Assembly: GCF_026241895.1 (NCBI RefSeq)
Contig: NZ_JAPJIV010000028.1
Coordinates: forward strand, 1 to 64,000
Origin: Pseudomonas sp. RIT-562
Lineage (GTDB): Bacteria > Pseudomonadota > Gammaproteobacteria > Pseudomonadales > Pseudomonadaceae
DNA length: 64,000 bases
Reading direction: 5' to 3'
This document shows positions 26,833-35,643 of this stretch, in pieces. The first letter of the stretch is position 1. Every line of letters begins with the position of its first letter. A program made the position numbers and the translations under genes. The notes below the pieces were generated by a model. That model was not told where the DNA came from. It did no database searches and worked only from the letters and a program-made list of their open reading frames with translations.

Positions 26833-27480
26833 TCAGCGCCCCGGCTCGTCATTCCATAGATATTTATGCAGCTGCAGTTGCAGGCGCACTGGCAGGTTGT
26901 CCGCCACCACCCAGTCAGCCAGTTCCCGAGCATTCAGGTCATGGTGGCTGGGGGAAAACAGGACCTCGCCGGCTCGCCGATCCAAGCCGTATTGAATCAG
27001 CTTGGACACGGCCCAGTCGTAGTCTTCACGGGAACAGATGACAAACTTCACCTGATCGTTGGGTGTCAGCAGCTCGATATTTTCGTAGCGGTTGCGGTGC
27101 GCTTCCTTCGAGCCCGGGGTTTTCAGGTCGACCACGCGGCTCACCCGGGGATCCACTGCCGAGATGTCGAGAGCTCCACTGGTTTCCAGCGAAACTTCGT
27201 AACCGGCATCGCACAAGCGCTTGAGCAGAGGGATGGCGTTGGGCTGCGCGAGCGGCTCGCCGCCGGTGACGCACACGTACCGCGGACGAAAGCCGGCTAC
27301 TTGCTCAATGATGTCATCGAGCGGGCGAACCGTGCCGCCAGTGAAGGCGTAGGCGCTGTCACAGTATTGGCAACGCAATGGACAACCGGTTAGGCGCACA
27401 AAAACAGTGGGCAGCCCGGCCGTCCGCGTTTCACCCTGCAACGAGTAAAATACTTCGGTGATTCTCAATGTGTCTTGCAT
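26833..27480 (-). CDS. queE: 7-Carboxy-7-deazaguanine synthase
   Basis: Radical SAM enzyme making CDG from carboxytetrahydropterin, the step before QueC. 215 residues from the ATG at 27480; a GTG at 27489 is also possible. The [4Fe-4S] motif is the standard CX3CX2C in CPLRCQYCDS, with FYSLQGE before it and the GGEPL SAM contact after. First gene of the queE-queC pair. Confidence 0.95.
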   Translation of the reverse strand: MQDTLRITEVFYSLQGETRTAGLPTVFVRLTGCPLRCQYCDSAYAFTGGTVRPLDDIIEQVAGFRPRYVCVTGGEPLAQPNAIPLLKRLCDAGYEVSLETSGALDISAVDPRVSRVVDLKTPGSKEAHRNRYENIELLTPNDQVKFVICSREDYDWAVSKLIQYGLDRRAGEVLFSPSHHDLNARELADWVVADNLPVRLQLQLHKYLWNDEPGR

Positions 27481-27600
27481 AGTCGCCACGGGCGTAACAG
27501 CTAAACAGGCTGTCCGCCTCCGTCAGGCACTTGATGGAACCCCGCCAACGCGCGAATCCCAAAAAGCGGTATTTCAGAAAAAAGGGCGTGAATTCTAACG

Positions 27601-27630
27601 AAAAAACCCGCAGCAAGTGCGGGTTTCTTC
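27601..27630 (-). terminator. Terminator of the tol-pal-cpoB unit
   Basis: On the minus strand AAACCCGCA-CTTGC-TGCGGGTTTTTT, 19 bases after the cpoB stop. It also separates this unit from queE. Confidence 0.92.
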
Positions 27631-27648
27631 AAAACGGGTCAAGCCAGC

Positions 27649-28479
27649 TTACATTCGCTGCAAGTCACGCTGGGCCAGCTGCGCGGCAGAAGTCCCAGGA
27701 TACTGGGCAACCACCTGTTGCAAAATGCCCTTTACCTTGTCGGTATGACCCAGGCGGCGTTCTACGTCAGCGAGCTTGTACAGCGAGTCAGGCACCTTCG
27801 CGTGCTTGGGGTACAGTTGCGAAACCTTGGCGAACGCTTGACCCGCACCTTGCAGGTCGCCTTTGGCCAGGTTCACTTCGCCCAACCAGTATTGGGCATT
27901 ACCCGCGTACTGGCTGTTCGGGTACTTGCGCAGGAAAGCGGCAAAGGCCTGGCTGGCCTTGTCGAAATCCTTGGCCTTGATCAGGTCGAAGGCTGCATCG
28001 TAATACAGCTTTTCCTTCGCCGGGTCGGCCGGTTCAGTACCTGCGGCCGGAGCCTGAGCGGCAGCCGCTCCAGCACCTGCTGCTGCACCGGGGGCGTTCA
28101 AATCGCCACCGGTGGAAGAATTTTCAGGAGTTGCGGCGGGTGTAACGCCGGTTCCAATGCGCCGATCAAGATCCTGGTATCGCTCCAGGCTTTCCTGCTT
28201 CATGCGCGCTACATCGTTTTGCAGAACTTCGATGATGCCTTGTTGGCGCGAGATCTGCTCCTGCATGGATTGCAGTTGGTTGAACAGCTCGCCCTGTGCC
28301 GAGACAGGGGCCGAAACCCCTCCCCCGGCATAGGCGCCGTTCGTACCGTAACCTGCAGGCGGATAACTACTCCCGCTATTGCCGGAGTTGTTGTTATCGA
28401 CCACAGGAACCGCAGCCCACACCGCAAGCGGTGCGAGGCTGAGAGCCAGAACAGTTACAGCACGACGGCACGTTCGCAT
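27649..28479 (-). CDS. cpoB: CpoB (YbgF), Tol-associated cell-division coordinator
   Basis: Periplasmic protein that links PBP1B and Tol activity during outer-membrane constriction in E. coli. 276 residues. Signal peptide to about residue 23 (VLALSLAPLAVWA), an Asn/Ser/Gly-rich linker, a trimerising coiled coil about 60-100 (ELFNQLQSMQEQISRQQGI), an Ala/Pro-rich linker 110-150, and C-terminal TPR repeats (YYDAAFDLIKAKDFDKA, YAGNAQYWLGEVNLAKG). Six bases after pal; last gene of the tol cluster. Confidence 0.95.
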   Translation of the reverse strand: MRTCRRAVTVLALSLAPLAVWAAVPVVDNNNSGNSGSSYPPAGYGTNGAYAGGGVSAPVSAQGELFNQLQSMQEQISRQQGIIEVLQNDVARMKQESLERYQDLDRRIGTGVTPAATPENSSTGGDLNAPGAAAGAGAAAAQAPAAGTEPADPAKEKLYYDAAFDLIKAKDFDKASQAFAAFLRKYPNSQYAGNAQYWLGEVNLAKGDLQGAGQAFAKVSQLYPKHAKVPDSLYKLADVERRLGHTDKVKGILQQVVAQYPGTSAAQLAQRDLQRM

Positions 28480-28485
28480 GACGAA

Positions 28486-28986
28486 TTACTTACGCAGTTC
28501 GACGCGACGGTTTTGAGCCCAGGACTGCTCGTCGTTGCCGGTAGCAACTGGACGCTCTTCGCCGTAGGAAACCAGTTCCAGCTGAGCTGGGGAAACGCCT
28601 TGCAGTACCAGGTAGCGCTGAACGGCTTTCGCACGACGCTCGCCCAGTGCCATGTTGTACTCACGAGTACCACGTTCGTCGGTGTTACCTTCCAGAACAA
28701 CGCGAGCGCCGTTAGCTTTCAGGTCCTTCGCGTGAACGTCCAGAGCGCGCATGGCTTCTGGCTTCAGGTCCGAACTGTCGTATTCGAAGTAGAAAGTGGT
28801 GATCGCGCGCAGAGCAGCTTCTTCGCTCAGGGAGCCGTCAACTGCACCAGTGTTAGCGCCGTAACCAGCGTTTGGATCAACAGCAGCGCCTTCACCGGCA
28901 TTGTCGCCGCCTTTAGACGAGCAACCTACAGCTACAGCCATGGCCAGAGCCAGCGCAGCAAATTTACCAAACTTCAGCATTTCCAT
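28486..28986 (-). CDS. pal: Peptidoglycan-associated lipoprotein Pal/OprL
   Basis: Outer-membrane lipoprotein binding peptidoglycan and TolB. 166 residues. Signal sequence with lipobox ending at Cys22 (AVAVGCSSK); OmpA-like domain from about residue 58 with the diaminopimelate-binding pattern EGNTDERGTREYN and GERRAKAV. The residue after EG is Asn where many homologues have His. Known as OprL in Pseudomonas. Confidence 0.97.
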   Translation of the reverse strand: MEMLKFGKFAALALAMAVAVGCSSKGGDNAGEGAAVDPNAGYGANTGAVDGSLSEEAALRAITTFYFEYDSSDLKPEAMRALDVHAKDLKANGARVVLEGNTDERGTREYNMALGERRAKAVQRYLVLQGVSPAQLELVSYGEERPVATGNDEQSWAQNRRVELRK

Positions 28987-29038
28987 CGTGAAACTCCTAA
29001 TGAACCCCAGTGTGTTAAGTAAAACGTAAAGCGCCGCG

Positions 29039-30340
29039 TCAGTTCAGGTAAGGGGACCAGGAAGGTTCTCTGACTTCGCCTTGTGCGGTAGGAAGCGGGA
29101 GCCTTACGCGTCCATTAATGGACACGAGCATCAAGACTCCCCGGCCCTGCTGGCGGGTGGCGTAGATTACCATGGTGCCGTTGGGCGCAACAGTAGGCGA
29201 CTCGTCCAGAGTGCTATCAGTGAGGATCTTTACACTACCGCGTTGCAAATCCTGGGCCGCCACCTTGAAATTGGTGAAGCCTTCCTGGCGATGGATCATT
29301 ACCAGGGTCTTTTCATCAGCCGACAATTTAGGGTTGGCGTTGTAGTTACCGATGAAGGTCACACGCTCCGCACCACCACCGCCTGCGCTGGTTTTGTAGA
29401 TCTGTGGCTTGCCGCCACGGTCCGAGGTGAAGTAGATGGTCGAACCATCTTTACCCCAGAACGGCTCGGTGTTGATGCCGGGACCGTTAGTGACGCGGGT
29501 GATTTGACGCGAACCCAGGTTCATCACGTAGATGTCCGGATTGCCGTCCTTGGACAGCACGAATGCCAGGCGATTGCCATCCGGAGACCACGCTGGCGCG
29601 CCATTGAGGCCTTCGAAGTTGGTGATCTGCTCACGACGGCCAGTGTCGATGTTCTGCATGAAGATGCGCGGACGCTTCTGCTCGAACGAGACATAAGCGA
29701 TGCGCTTGCCATCCGGTGCGAAACGCGGCGACAGGATTGGCTCGCGCGATTGCAGCAGGGTCACGGCACGGGCGCCGTCATAGTCCGAACGTTGCAGGGT
29801 GTAGCGAGTGTTCTTTTCGGAGAAACGCTCGGCAGTTACGTACAGCAGGCGAGTCGAGAAAGCACCCTTGATACCGGTGAGTTTTTCGAACGACTGGTCA
29901 GCGATGTAGTGCGACATGTCGCGCAGTTGGTCAACGCTGCCCGACACGCTGCCAGTCAGCACTTGCTGCTCGGTGGCGACGTTGAACAGTGCGTACTGAA
30001 CCTGCAGGCGACCGCCCGCCGGAGCGATGCTGCCGACCATGACGTATTGGGCGCCCAGCGCCTTGAAGTCACGGTAGATGATTTCGCTGGCCTGGCTCGG
30101 CTGGCTGATCATGTTCTGTTTCGGGATCGGCGAGTAGTAACCCGAGTTGCGCAGGTCGTTACCGATGATCTCGGCCATATCGTCCGGCAGCACGCTGCCG
30201 CCCTGGTTGGCAAACGGAACAACTGCGATCGGGGTAGCCCGATCGCTGCCGCTGGTAACCAGAATGTTTTTCTCATCTGCCATCGCCATCCCTGCCAGGC
30301 AGCAGATAGCGACAAGCATTCCTCGAAGAAGGTTTCTCAC
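29039..30340 (-). CDS. tolB: TolB periplasmic protein
   Basis: Periplasmic partner of Pal and TolA. 433 residues. Signal peptide to about residue 21 (AICCLAGMAMA), N-terminal alpha/beta domain to about 165, then a six-bladed WD-like beta-propeller with repeated PDG-K-IAYVS, SPDGNRLAFV and KDGSTIYFTSD motifs. Overlaps the tolA stop by four bases. Confidence 0.97.
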   Translation of the reverse strand: MRNLLRGMLVAICCLAGMAMADEKNILVTSGSDRATPIAVVPFANQGGSVLPDDMAEIIGNDLRNSGYYSPIPKQNMISQPSQASEIIYRDFKALGAQYVMVGSIAPAGGRLQVQYALFNVATEQQVLTGSVSGSVDQLRDMSHYIADQSFEKLTGIKGAFSTRLLYVTAERFSEKNTRYTLQRSDYDGARAVTLLQSREPILSPRFAPDGKRIAYVSFEQKRPRIFMQNIDTGRREQITNFEGLNGAPAWSPDGNRLAFVLSKDGNPDIYVMNLGSRQITRVTNGPGINTEPFWGKDGSTIYFTSDRGGKPQIYKTSAGGGGAERVTFIGNYNANPKLSADEKTLVMIHRQEGFTNFKVAAQDLQRGSVKILTDSTLDESPTVAPNGTMVIYATRQQGRGVLMLVSINGRVRLPLPTAQGEVREPSWSPYLN

Positions 30341-31416
30341 AAGGCTAGATCCTCAGGTGTGAATGTCATCTTGAATGAACGATACGGAGCGAAATCGCTC
30401 GGCTTCATTCCCTGCATTTCTGTCAAACGTCCAATATTCTTGACCGCCGCCACTGCCGAAGCATCGAACGGACCATCTCCGCTTGATCTGCCGACGGTGA
30501 CCGAGGTCACTGTTCCATCCGGCAACATGCCGATTTGCAACACGACCGTCATGCCTTTGCGTGCCGAAGGTGGGCGAGCCCAGCCCTCTGCTGCGCGTGC
30601 ACGAATCAGGTCATCGAAACTGCCGGCGACTTCGTCACCCTGCTCGTCCGCCAAGGCCTGCTGACGTTGCGGCGTGTCGGAAAGCAGATCCGCCAAGGCC
30701 TGGGCCTTTTTGTCTTCGGCAGACTTACGTGCCGCTTCCTGCGATTTCTTCTTCGCAGCATCGGCAGCAGCTTTCTTCTTCGCGTCTTCGGCGACTTTCT
30801 TCTTCGCCTCTTCAGCGTCGGATTTCTTCTTGGCGTCTTCTGCGGCTTTCTTCTTCGCGTCTTCGACGATCTTTTTCTTGGCTTCTTCAGCGGCCGCTTT
30901 CTTGGCCTCTTCTTCAGCAGCCTTCTTGGCTTCTTCTTCAGATTTCTTCTTGGCTATATCAGCCAATTGTTTCTCTTCAGCCTTTTTGGCTTCGGCGGTC
31001 TTTTTGGCTTCGTCGGCTTTCTTGGCTTCATCAGCCTTTTTCGCCTCTTCCGCTTTCTTGGTCTCGTCGGCCTTCTTGGATTCTTCGGCTTTTTGAGCCG
31101 CATCTTCCTTCTTTTGTTCCGCAGCCTTTATGGCTTCCTGCTCGATCTTCTTCTGCTCCATCTGCTCGACTTCGGTCTGGCGCGCGGCGGATTTCTTCGC
31201 CTCACCCGCAATCTTCTGATTGGTCTGGGTGGTCGCCTGACTTTTCGATTTCAGCTGGTACAGGGTCGCCTGGACGATCGGCCTGGCCGGCGGCAGTTCC
31301 GGGGTCATGGCAAAGCTGACAAACAACATGCCAAATACCAGCACGTGCAAGCCAATCGCCCAGACGCTAGGCCAGAAGTAGCTTTCCGAGGCTGTCGGCT
31401 CTCGTTGTTGCTGCAT
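30337..31416 (-). CDS. tolA: TolA, proton-force-driven envelope spanning protein
   Basis: Single-pass inner-membrane protein that reaches across the periplasm to Pal/TolB. 359 residues. Transmembrane helix about 15-37, then a long Lys/Ala/Glu helical rod (about 75-240) built of short repeats such as KKADEAKKAEEAKK, and a compact C-terminal domain (RAAEGWARPPSARKGM ... LPDGTVTSVTV). The repetitive central part makes length variation between strains likely. Its start shares one base with the tolR stop. Confidence 0.96.
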   Translation of the reverse strand: MQQQREPTASESYFWPSVWAIGLHVLVFGMLFVSFAMTPELPPARPIVQATLYQLKSKSQATTQTNQKIAGEAKKSAARQTEVEQMEQKKIEQEAIKAAEQKKEDAAQKAEESKKADETKKAEEAKKADEAKKADEAKKTAEAKKAEEKQLADIAKKKSEEEAKKAAEEEAKKAAAEEAKKKIVEDAKKKAAEDAKKKSDAEEAKKKVAEDAKKKAAADAAKKKSQEAARKSAEDKKAQALADLLSDTPQRQQALADEQGDEVAGSFDDLIRARAAEGWARPPSARKGMTVVLQIGMLPDGTVTSVTVGRSSGDGPFDASAVAAVKNIGRLTEMQGMKPSDFAPYRSFKMTFTPEDLAL

Positions 31417-31877
31417 CAGGGCGCCTCGGTAATCAAGCCAACATTACCGACCCCGGCTTTCTGGAGACCGCCCATGGCGCCCATGACCGATCCATAATCG
31501 ACGGTCTTGTCGCCTCGAATGAAGACCTGGGTCTGCTTGCCGCCTTCAGTACCGGCACGAATGATCTTGGTCACCGCGTCGGTCATCTGCGGCAAGGTCA
31601 TGGCCTTGTCCTGCTGTTTCTGGGTGTCGACTTCGCTGCCAAGGTTCCAGTAATAGGTCTTGTCAGCCTTGATCGAAATGGTCAGGACCTGAGTATTGTT
31701 GTCCTGCGGCAAGGCTTCGCTGGAAACCTTGGGCAGATCAACTTTCACGCCCTGATTGAGCATCGGCGCGGTCACCATGAAGATGACCAGCAGCACCAGC
31801 ATCACGTCGATGTAGGGCACTACGTTCATCTCGGCGACCGGCTTGCGCTTTTTGCGAGCTCGAGCGATTAAAGCCAT
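31416..31877 (-). CDS. tolR: TolR, stator component
   Basis: ExbD-like inner-membrane protein. 153 residues. Cytoplasmic basic start (RARKKRKPVAEM), single helix with the essential Asp in PYIDVMLVLLVIFMVTAPML, then a periplasmic peptidoglycan-binding domain (VFIRGDKTVDYGSVM). Works with TolQ to convert proton flow into TolA movement. Confidence 0.97.
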   Translation of the reverse strand: MALIARARKKRKPVAEMNVVPYIDVMLVLLVIFMVTAPMLNQGVKVDLPKVSSEALPQDNNTQVLTISIKADKTYYWNLGSEVDTQKQQDKAMTLPQMTDAVTKIIRAGTEGGKQTQVFIRGDKTVDYGSVMGAMGGLQKAGVGNVGLITEAP

Positions 31878-31891
31878 TGGAAATTACCTGC

Positions 31892-32587
31892 TTATTCTTC
31901 GCTGGTGTGCACTTTGCGGTGCAGGATCGCCTGGAATTCATCGGCGAAGGTGTAGTAGCGGCTGATCAGCGTTTCGCTGCGGGCAGCAAACCGGTTGTAG
32001 GCGATAACGGCTGGAATCGCGGCGAACAGGCCGATCGCGGTGGCGATCAGGGCTTCGGCAATACCCGGGGCTACGGTGGCCAGGGTCGCTTGCTGGGCAG
32101 TGGCCAGGCCGCGGAAGGAGTTCATGATGCCCCAGACCGTACCGAACAGACCGATGTACGGGCTCACGGAACCTACAGTGGCGAGGAACGGCAGGCTCTG
32201 CTCGAGCTTTTCTTCCTCGCGGGAGATCGCTACGCGCATGGCTCGGGCCACACCTTCCATGACTGCTTCAGGATCTACGCCTGGCTGCTGGCGCAGACGG
32301 GAGAACTCCTTGAAACCGGCGCGGAAGATCTGCTCGACGCCCGAATCCGGATCAGGGTTGCTGCCGGCCTGACGGTAGAGTTTGGACAGGTCGATACCCG
32401 ACCAGAAGCGCTCCTCGAAGCTCTCCAGGGCACGTCGACCGGCGCGCAGCAGGTTGCTGCGCTGAAAGATCATGATCCATGAGGTGACCGATGCGGCTAC
32501 CAGGATCAGCATTACCAGTTGCACCACAATACTGGCATTGCTGACCAGGCTCCACATGGAGGAATGGTCGACGACGTTAGCTTCCAC
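31892..32587 (-). CDS. tolQ: TolQ, proton channel component
   Basis: ExbB-like inner-membrane protein with three helices, 231 residues. First helix about 18-40 (IVVQLVMLILVAASVTSWIM), second and third around 135-200 (YIGLFGTVWGIMNSF, EALIATAIGLFAAIPAVIAYN) that carry the conserved Thr residues of the proton path. Overlaps the ybgC gene by 11 bases. Confidence 0.97.
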   Translation of the reverse strand: MEANVVDHSSMWSLVSNASIVVQLVMLILVAASVTSWIMIFQRSNLLRAGRRALESFEERFWSGIDLSKLYRQAGSNPDPDSGVEQIFRAGFKEFSRLRQQPGVDPEAVMEGVARAMRVAISREEEKLEQSLPFLATVGSVSPYIGLFGTVWGIMNSFRGLATAQQATLATVAPGIAEALIATAIGLFAAIPAVIAYNRFAARSETLISRYYTFADEFQAILHRKVHTSEE

Positions 32588-33044
32588 GCTTTATCTCCTG
32601 CTTTGAGTGAGTACCCGCGCCGCTCACGTCGGCAAAGGCCGCACGTAGAGCTTCGGGAATGGCCCGGGGTTTTAAACTTTCAGTGCGCACACAGGCCACC
32701 AGAAACTGCCCTTCGCAGAGCAGCACATTATCCGTAGCCCGCCTGACCTGCTGCTTGAAACGCAGGCTGGCACGGTTCAATTCGCTTACTTCAGCGCTTA
32801 CCAGCAGCTCGTCATCCAGTCGCGCCGGCGCGTGGTAACGCGCTTCGCTGGAATGCACGACGAATAACAGGTCCTCCCCTGCCAGCTGGGATTGGGCAAA
32901 GCCCAGCTCCCGGAGCCGCTCGGTTCGAGCCCGTTCCATAAACTTGAGGTAATTAACGTAATACACGATGCCACCCGCATCGGTGTCTTCGTAATAAACG
33001 CGACACCGATGTGCGAAAGGCCCAAGCCCGTTTTGCGCGCGCAT
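32577..33044 (-). CDS. ybgC: YbgC acyl-CoA thioesterase
   Basis: Hot-dog fold thioesterase at the head of the tol-pal cluster. 155 residues. Active-site motif YYEDTDAGGIVYYVNYLKFMERARTE contains the catalytic Asp. Its place with tolQRAB is conserved in proteobacteria; a link to phospholipid metabolism at the inner membrane is reported for E. coli. A gap of 126 bases separates it from ruvB. Confidence 0.95.
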   Translation of the reverse strand: MRAQNGLGPFAHRCRVYYEDTDAGGIVYYVNYLKFMERARTERLRELGFAQSQLAGEDLLFVVHSSEARYHAPARLDDELLVSAEVSELNRASLRFKQQVRRATDNVLLCEGQFLVACVRTESLKPRAIPEALRAAFADVSGAGTHSKQEIKRGS

Positions 33045-33170
33045 ACTCTAGTGCTTACTCCTCAGGTTGCCAATCCGGCCAGGCAACTGTTTTTCATTGT
33101 TCTGCGGCTTTATCGCGAAAGCACGGTCCTCAGACAGCACAAACCCCGAATTGATCAGCCCGCAAAGTGA

Positions 33171-34232
33171 TTAATCGTCAACTGCATCGAGGAATTCGTC
33201 TACCACGGGCATCTCACCCAATCGTGACGGAATGTTTAAACCGAAGTGCAGGTAGGCGTGCCGTGTCACCACGCGCCCCCGGGGAGTGCGCATGATGTAG
33301 CCCTGCTGGATCAGGTACGGCTCAAGGACGTCCTCGATGGTATGACGCTCTTCGCTGATGGCTGCAGCCAGGCTGTCGACACCGACCGGGCCACCGTCGA
33401 ATTTCTCGATCATGGTCAGCAGCAGGCGCCGATCCTGATGGTCGAAGCCGCGCTCGTCGACATCCAGCAGGTTCAAGGCCAGGTCGGCGATCGGCTTGGT
33501 GATATGCCCCTTGGCCCGCACTTCGGCGAAGTCACGTACCCGTCGCAACAGGCGGTTGGCGATTCGTGGAGTGCCCCGGGCCCGGCGGGCTATTTCAAAA
33601 GCGCCTTCGGGGTCGAGCGGCAGGCCGAGGATATTCGCCGAACGGCCGACAATCGTGGCCAGGTCCGCAGTGCTGTAGAACTCCAGGCGCTGCACGATAC
33701 CGAAGCGGTCGCGTAGCGGATTGGTCAACATGCCGGCCCGTGTGGTGGCACCCACCAGGGTGAAAGGCGGCAGGTCGAGCTTGATCGAGCGCGCAGCGGG
33801 CCCTTCGCCGATCATGATGTCCAGCTGAAAATCTTCCATGGCCGGATACAGCACTTCTTCGACAATCGGCGACAGGCGATGGATTTCATCGATGAACAGC
33901 ACGTCGTGCGGCTCAAGATTGGTCAACAGCGCGGCCAGGTCTCCCGGGCGCTCAAGCACGGGGCCCGAAGTACTCTTGATCGACACCCCCATTTCCTGGG
34001 CGATGATATTGGCCAGGGTGGTTTTACCCAGGCCCGGAGGACCGAAGATCAATGTATGGTCCAGGGATTCATTGCGCCCGCGCGCAGCCTGGATGAACAG
34101 CTCCATCTGCTCGCGAACGGTCGGCTGACCGATGTATTCGGCCAGGCTGACCGGACGGATCGCCCGGTCCTGGACCTCTTCGCGATCCCGCGGGCCGGGT
34201 GCGGCTGTAATCAGACGATCAGCTTCAATCAC
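33171..34232 (-). CDS. ruvB: RuvB, Holliday junction branch-migration ATPase
   Basis: Hexameric AAA+ motor. 353 residues. Walker A GPPGLGKTTL, Walker B LFIDEIHRL, sensor 1 GATTRAGM, arginine finger in LRDRFG and a C-terminal winged helix (QGYIMRTPRGRVVTRHAY). Its start directly abuts the ruvA stop. Confidence 0.98.
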   Translation of the reverse strand: MIEADRLITAAPGPRDREEVQDRAIRPVSLAEYIGQPTVREQMELFIQAARGRNESLDHTLIFGPPGLGKTTLANIIAQEMGVSIKSTSGPVLERPGDLAALLTNLEPHDVLFIDEIHRLSPIVEEVLYPAMEDFQLDIMIGEGPAARSIKLDLPPFTLVGATTRAGMLTNPLRDRFGIVQRLEFYSTADLATIVGRSANILGLPLDPEGAFEIARRARGTPRIANRLLRRVRDFAEVRAKGHITKPIADLALNLLDVDERGFDHQDRRLLLTMIEKFDGGPVGVDSLAAAISEERHTIEDVLEPYLIQQGYIMRTPRGRVVTRHAYLHFGLNIPSRLGEMPVVDEFLDAVDD

Positions 34233-34847
34233 TTAAATCATTCCCTTCAGGGCGCGACGTATCAGGTCTTCACTGCTCAAACCTTTCTCCTTGATCGCGG
34301 AAATCGCCTTGCTGGCCTCCTGGGGTTTATAGCCCAGGGAAATCAGCGCACTCACCGCGTCAGTTTCGGCACTGGCCACTGGCGCCACATCCGGGCCGCC
34401 TGGCTGGTTCGGTACCAGGGCGAACATCGCCGGCACGGTTTCCCACGCCTTGAAGCGGTCCTTGAGTTCCACCAGCAGACGCTCGGCAGTTTTCTTGCCG
34501 ACGCCCGGCACCTTGGTCAGTGCCGAGGTGTCCTGGGACTGCACGCAGCGCACCAGTTCATCAACTTCCAGGCTCGACATCAAGGCCAGCGCCAGCTTCG
34601 GCCCCACACCATTGAGACGGATCAACTCGCGAAAAAAGTCTCGCTCACGCTTGCTGGCGAAACCATAGAGTAACTGCGCGTCTTCGCGTACGACCAAATG
34701 GGTGTGCAGCGTCAGCGGTTCGCCGACCGACGGCAGGCGATACAACGTGGTCATGGGCACTTCCAGCTCATACCCCAGACCATTTACATCCAGAATCAGG
34801 TGCGGCGGCTGTTTCTCAGCCAGTGTGCCGCGCAAGCGTCCAATCAC
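34233..34847 (-). CDS. ruvA: RuvA, Holliday junction binding protein
   Basis: Tetrameric junction-binding protein. 204 residues: OB domain 1-64, two helix-hairpin-helix motifs (RLNGVGPKLAL, KVPGVGKKTAERL) in 65-140, and a C-terminal RuvB-binding domain (SALISLGYKPQEASKAI). Separated from ruvC by 114 bases. Confidence 0.98.
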   Translation of the reverse strand: MIGRLRGTLAEKQPPHLILDVNGLGYELEVPMTTLYRLPSVGEPLTLHTHLVVREDAQLLYGFASKRERDFFRELIRLNGVGPKLALALMSSLEVDELVRCVQSQDTSALTKVPGVGKKTAERLLVELKDRFKAWETVPAMFALVPNQPGGPDVAPVASAETDAVSALISLGYKPQEASKAISAIKEKGLSSEDLIRRALKGMI

Positions 34848-34961
34848 GTTTCAGATCCTTGAGCGTTGGCCAGTACAGGGCTGGCGACTGACAGGACAAG
34901 GGTTTCACACCGGCAACACAGGCGCAGGCCCCTTGATCCTGAAAAAGATGTGCTGATGCTA

Positions 34962-35486
34962 TCAGAGACGCAGGCGCCCGCCACGACTGCGTGCCGTTCC
35001 CAGGCCGTGGGGCAGCAGGCTGGAGCGGGTGTGGGCATGGCAAATGGCTATAGCCAGGGCGTCCGAGGCATCGATTTGCGGCTTGCTGGTCAGTTTGAGC
35101 ATGTGCATGACCATCATTTGCACCTGCTCTTTGTTCGCTGCGCCAGTTCCGGTAACTGCCTGCTTGACCTGGGTGGCGGTGTATTCGGCAATTTCCAGGT
35201 TCTCCTCGGCGCCGGCCACGATCGCCGCACCGCGAGCCTGGCCCAGCTTCAATGCCGAGTCGGCGTTACGGGCCATGAACACCTTTTCGATGCCCATTGT
35301 TATCGGGCCATAGGTCTGGATAACTTCGCGCACTCCGCGATAGACGATTTGCAGACGCTCGTGCAGTTCGCCGGAACCGGTGCGAATGCAGCCCGACGCC
35401 ACGTACACGCAACCACGCCCGGTATCGCGTACCACGCCATAACCGGTAATGCGCGAACCGGGGTCGATACCAAGGATTAAAGTCAT
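34962..35486 (-). CDS. ruvC: RuvC, Holliday junction resolvase
   Basis: Cleaves Holliday junctions symmetrically. 174 residues. Catalytic acidic residues visible as Asp7 in LGIDPGSR, Glu in IEKVFM and the Asp pair in DASDALAIAICHAH. First gene of the ruvCAB set. A REP pair lies upstream between it and yebC. Confidence 0.97.
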   Translation of the reverse strand: MTLILGIDPGSRITGYGVVRDTGRGCVYVASGCIRTGSGELHERLQIVYRGVREVIQTYGPITMGIEKVFMARNADSALKLGQARGAAIVAGAEENLEIAEYTATQVKQAVTGTGAANKEQVQMMVMHMLKLTSKPQIDASDALAIAICHAHTRSSLLPHGLGTARSRGGRLRL

Positions 35487-35537
35487 AACGCCTGCGGTTT
35501 GGGTAGGAGCACGGTAATCGGCATAGCGAATAATAAA

Positions 35538-35626
35538 TGTGGGAGCGGGCTTGCTCGCGAAAGCGGTTCATATTCAGCAACGATGTCGCCTGAAAATCCG
35601 CATTCGCGAGCAAGCCCGCTCCCACA
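35538..35626. repeat. BIME between yebC and ruvC
   Basis: Inverted copies of TGTGGGAGCGGGCTTGCTCG separated by about 35 bases. Likely attenuates read-through from yebC into ruvC. Confidence 0.88.
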
Positions 35627-35643
35627 ATGGAACCTGGTCGCCC

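Noticed and set aside
30535..31497. Phe/Leu-rich plus-strand frame opposite tolA, resembling a membrane protein
   Set aside because: It is the reverse complement of the Lys/Ala/Glu repeats of TolA (AAG to CTT), which mimics hydrophobic helices.
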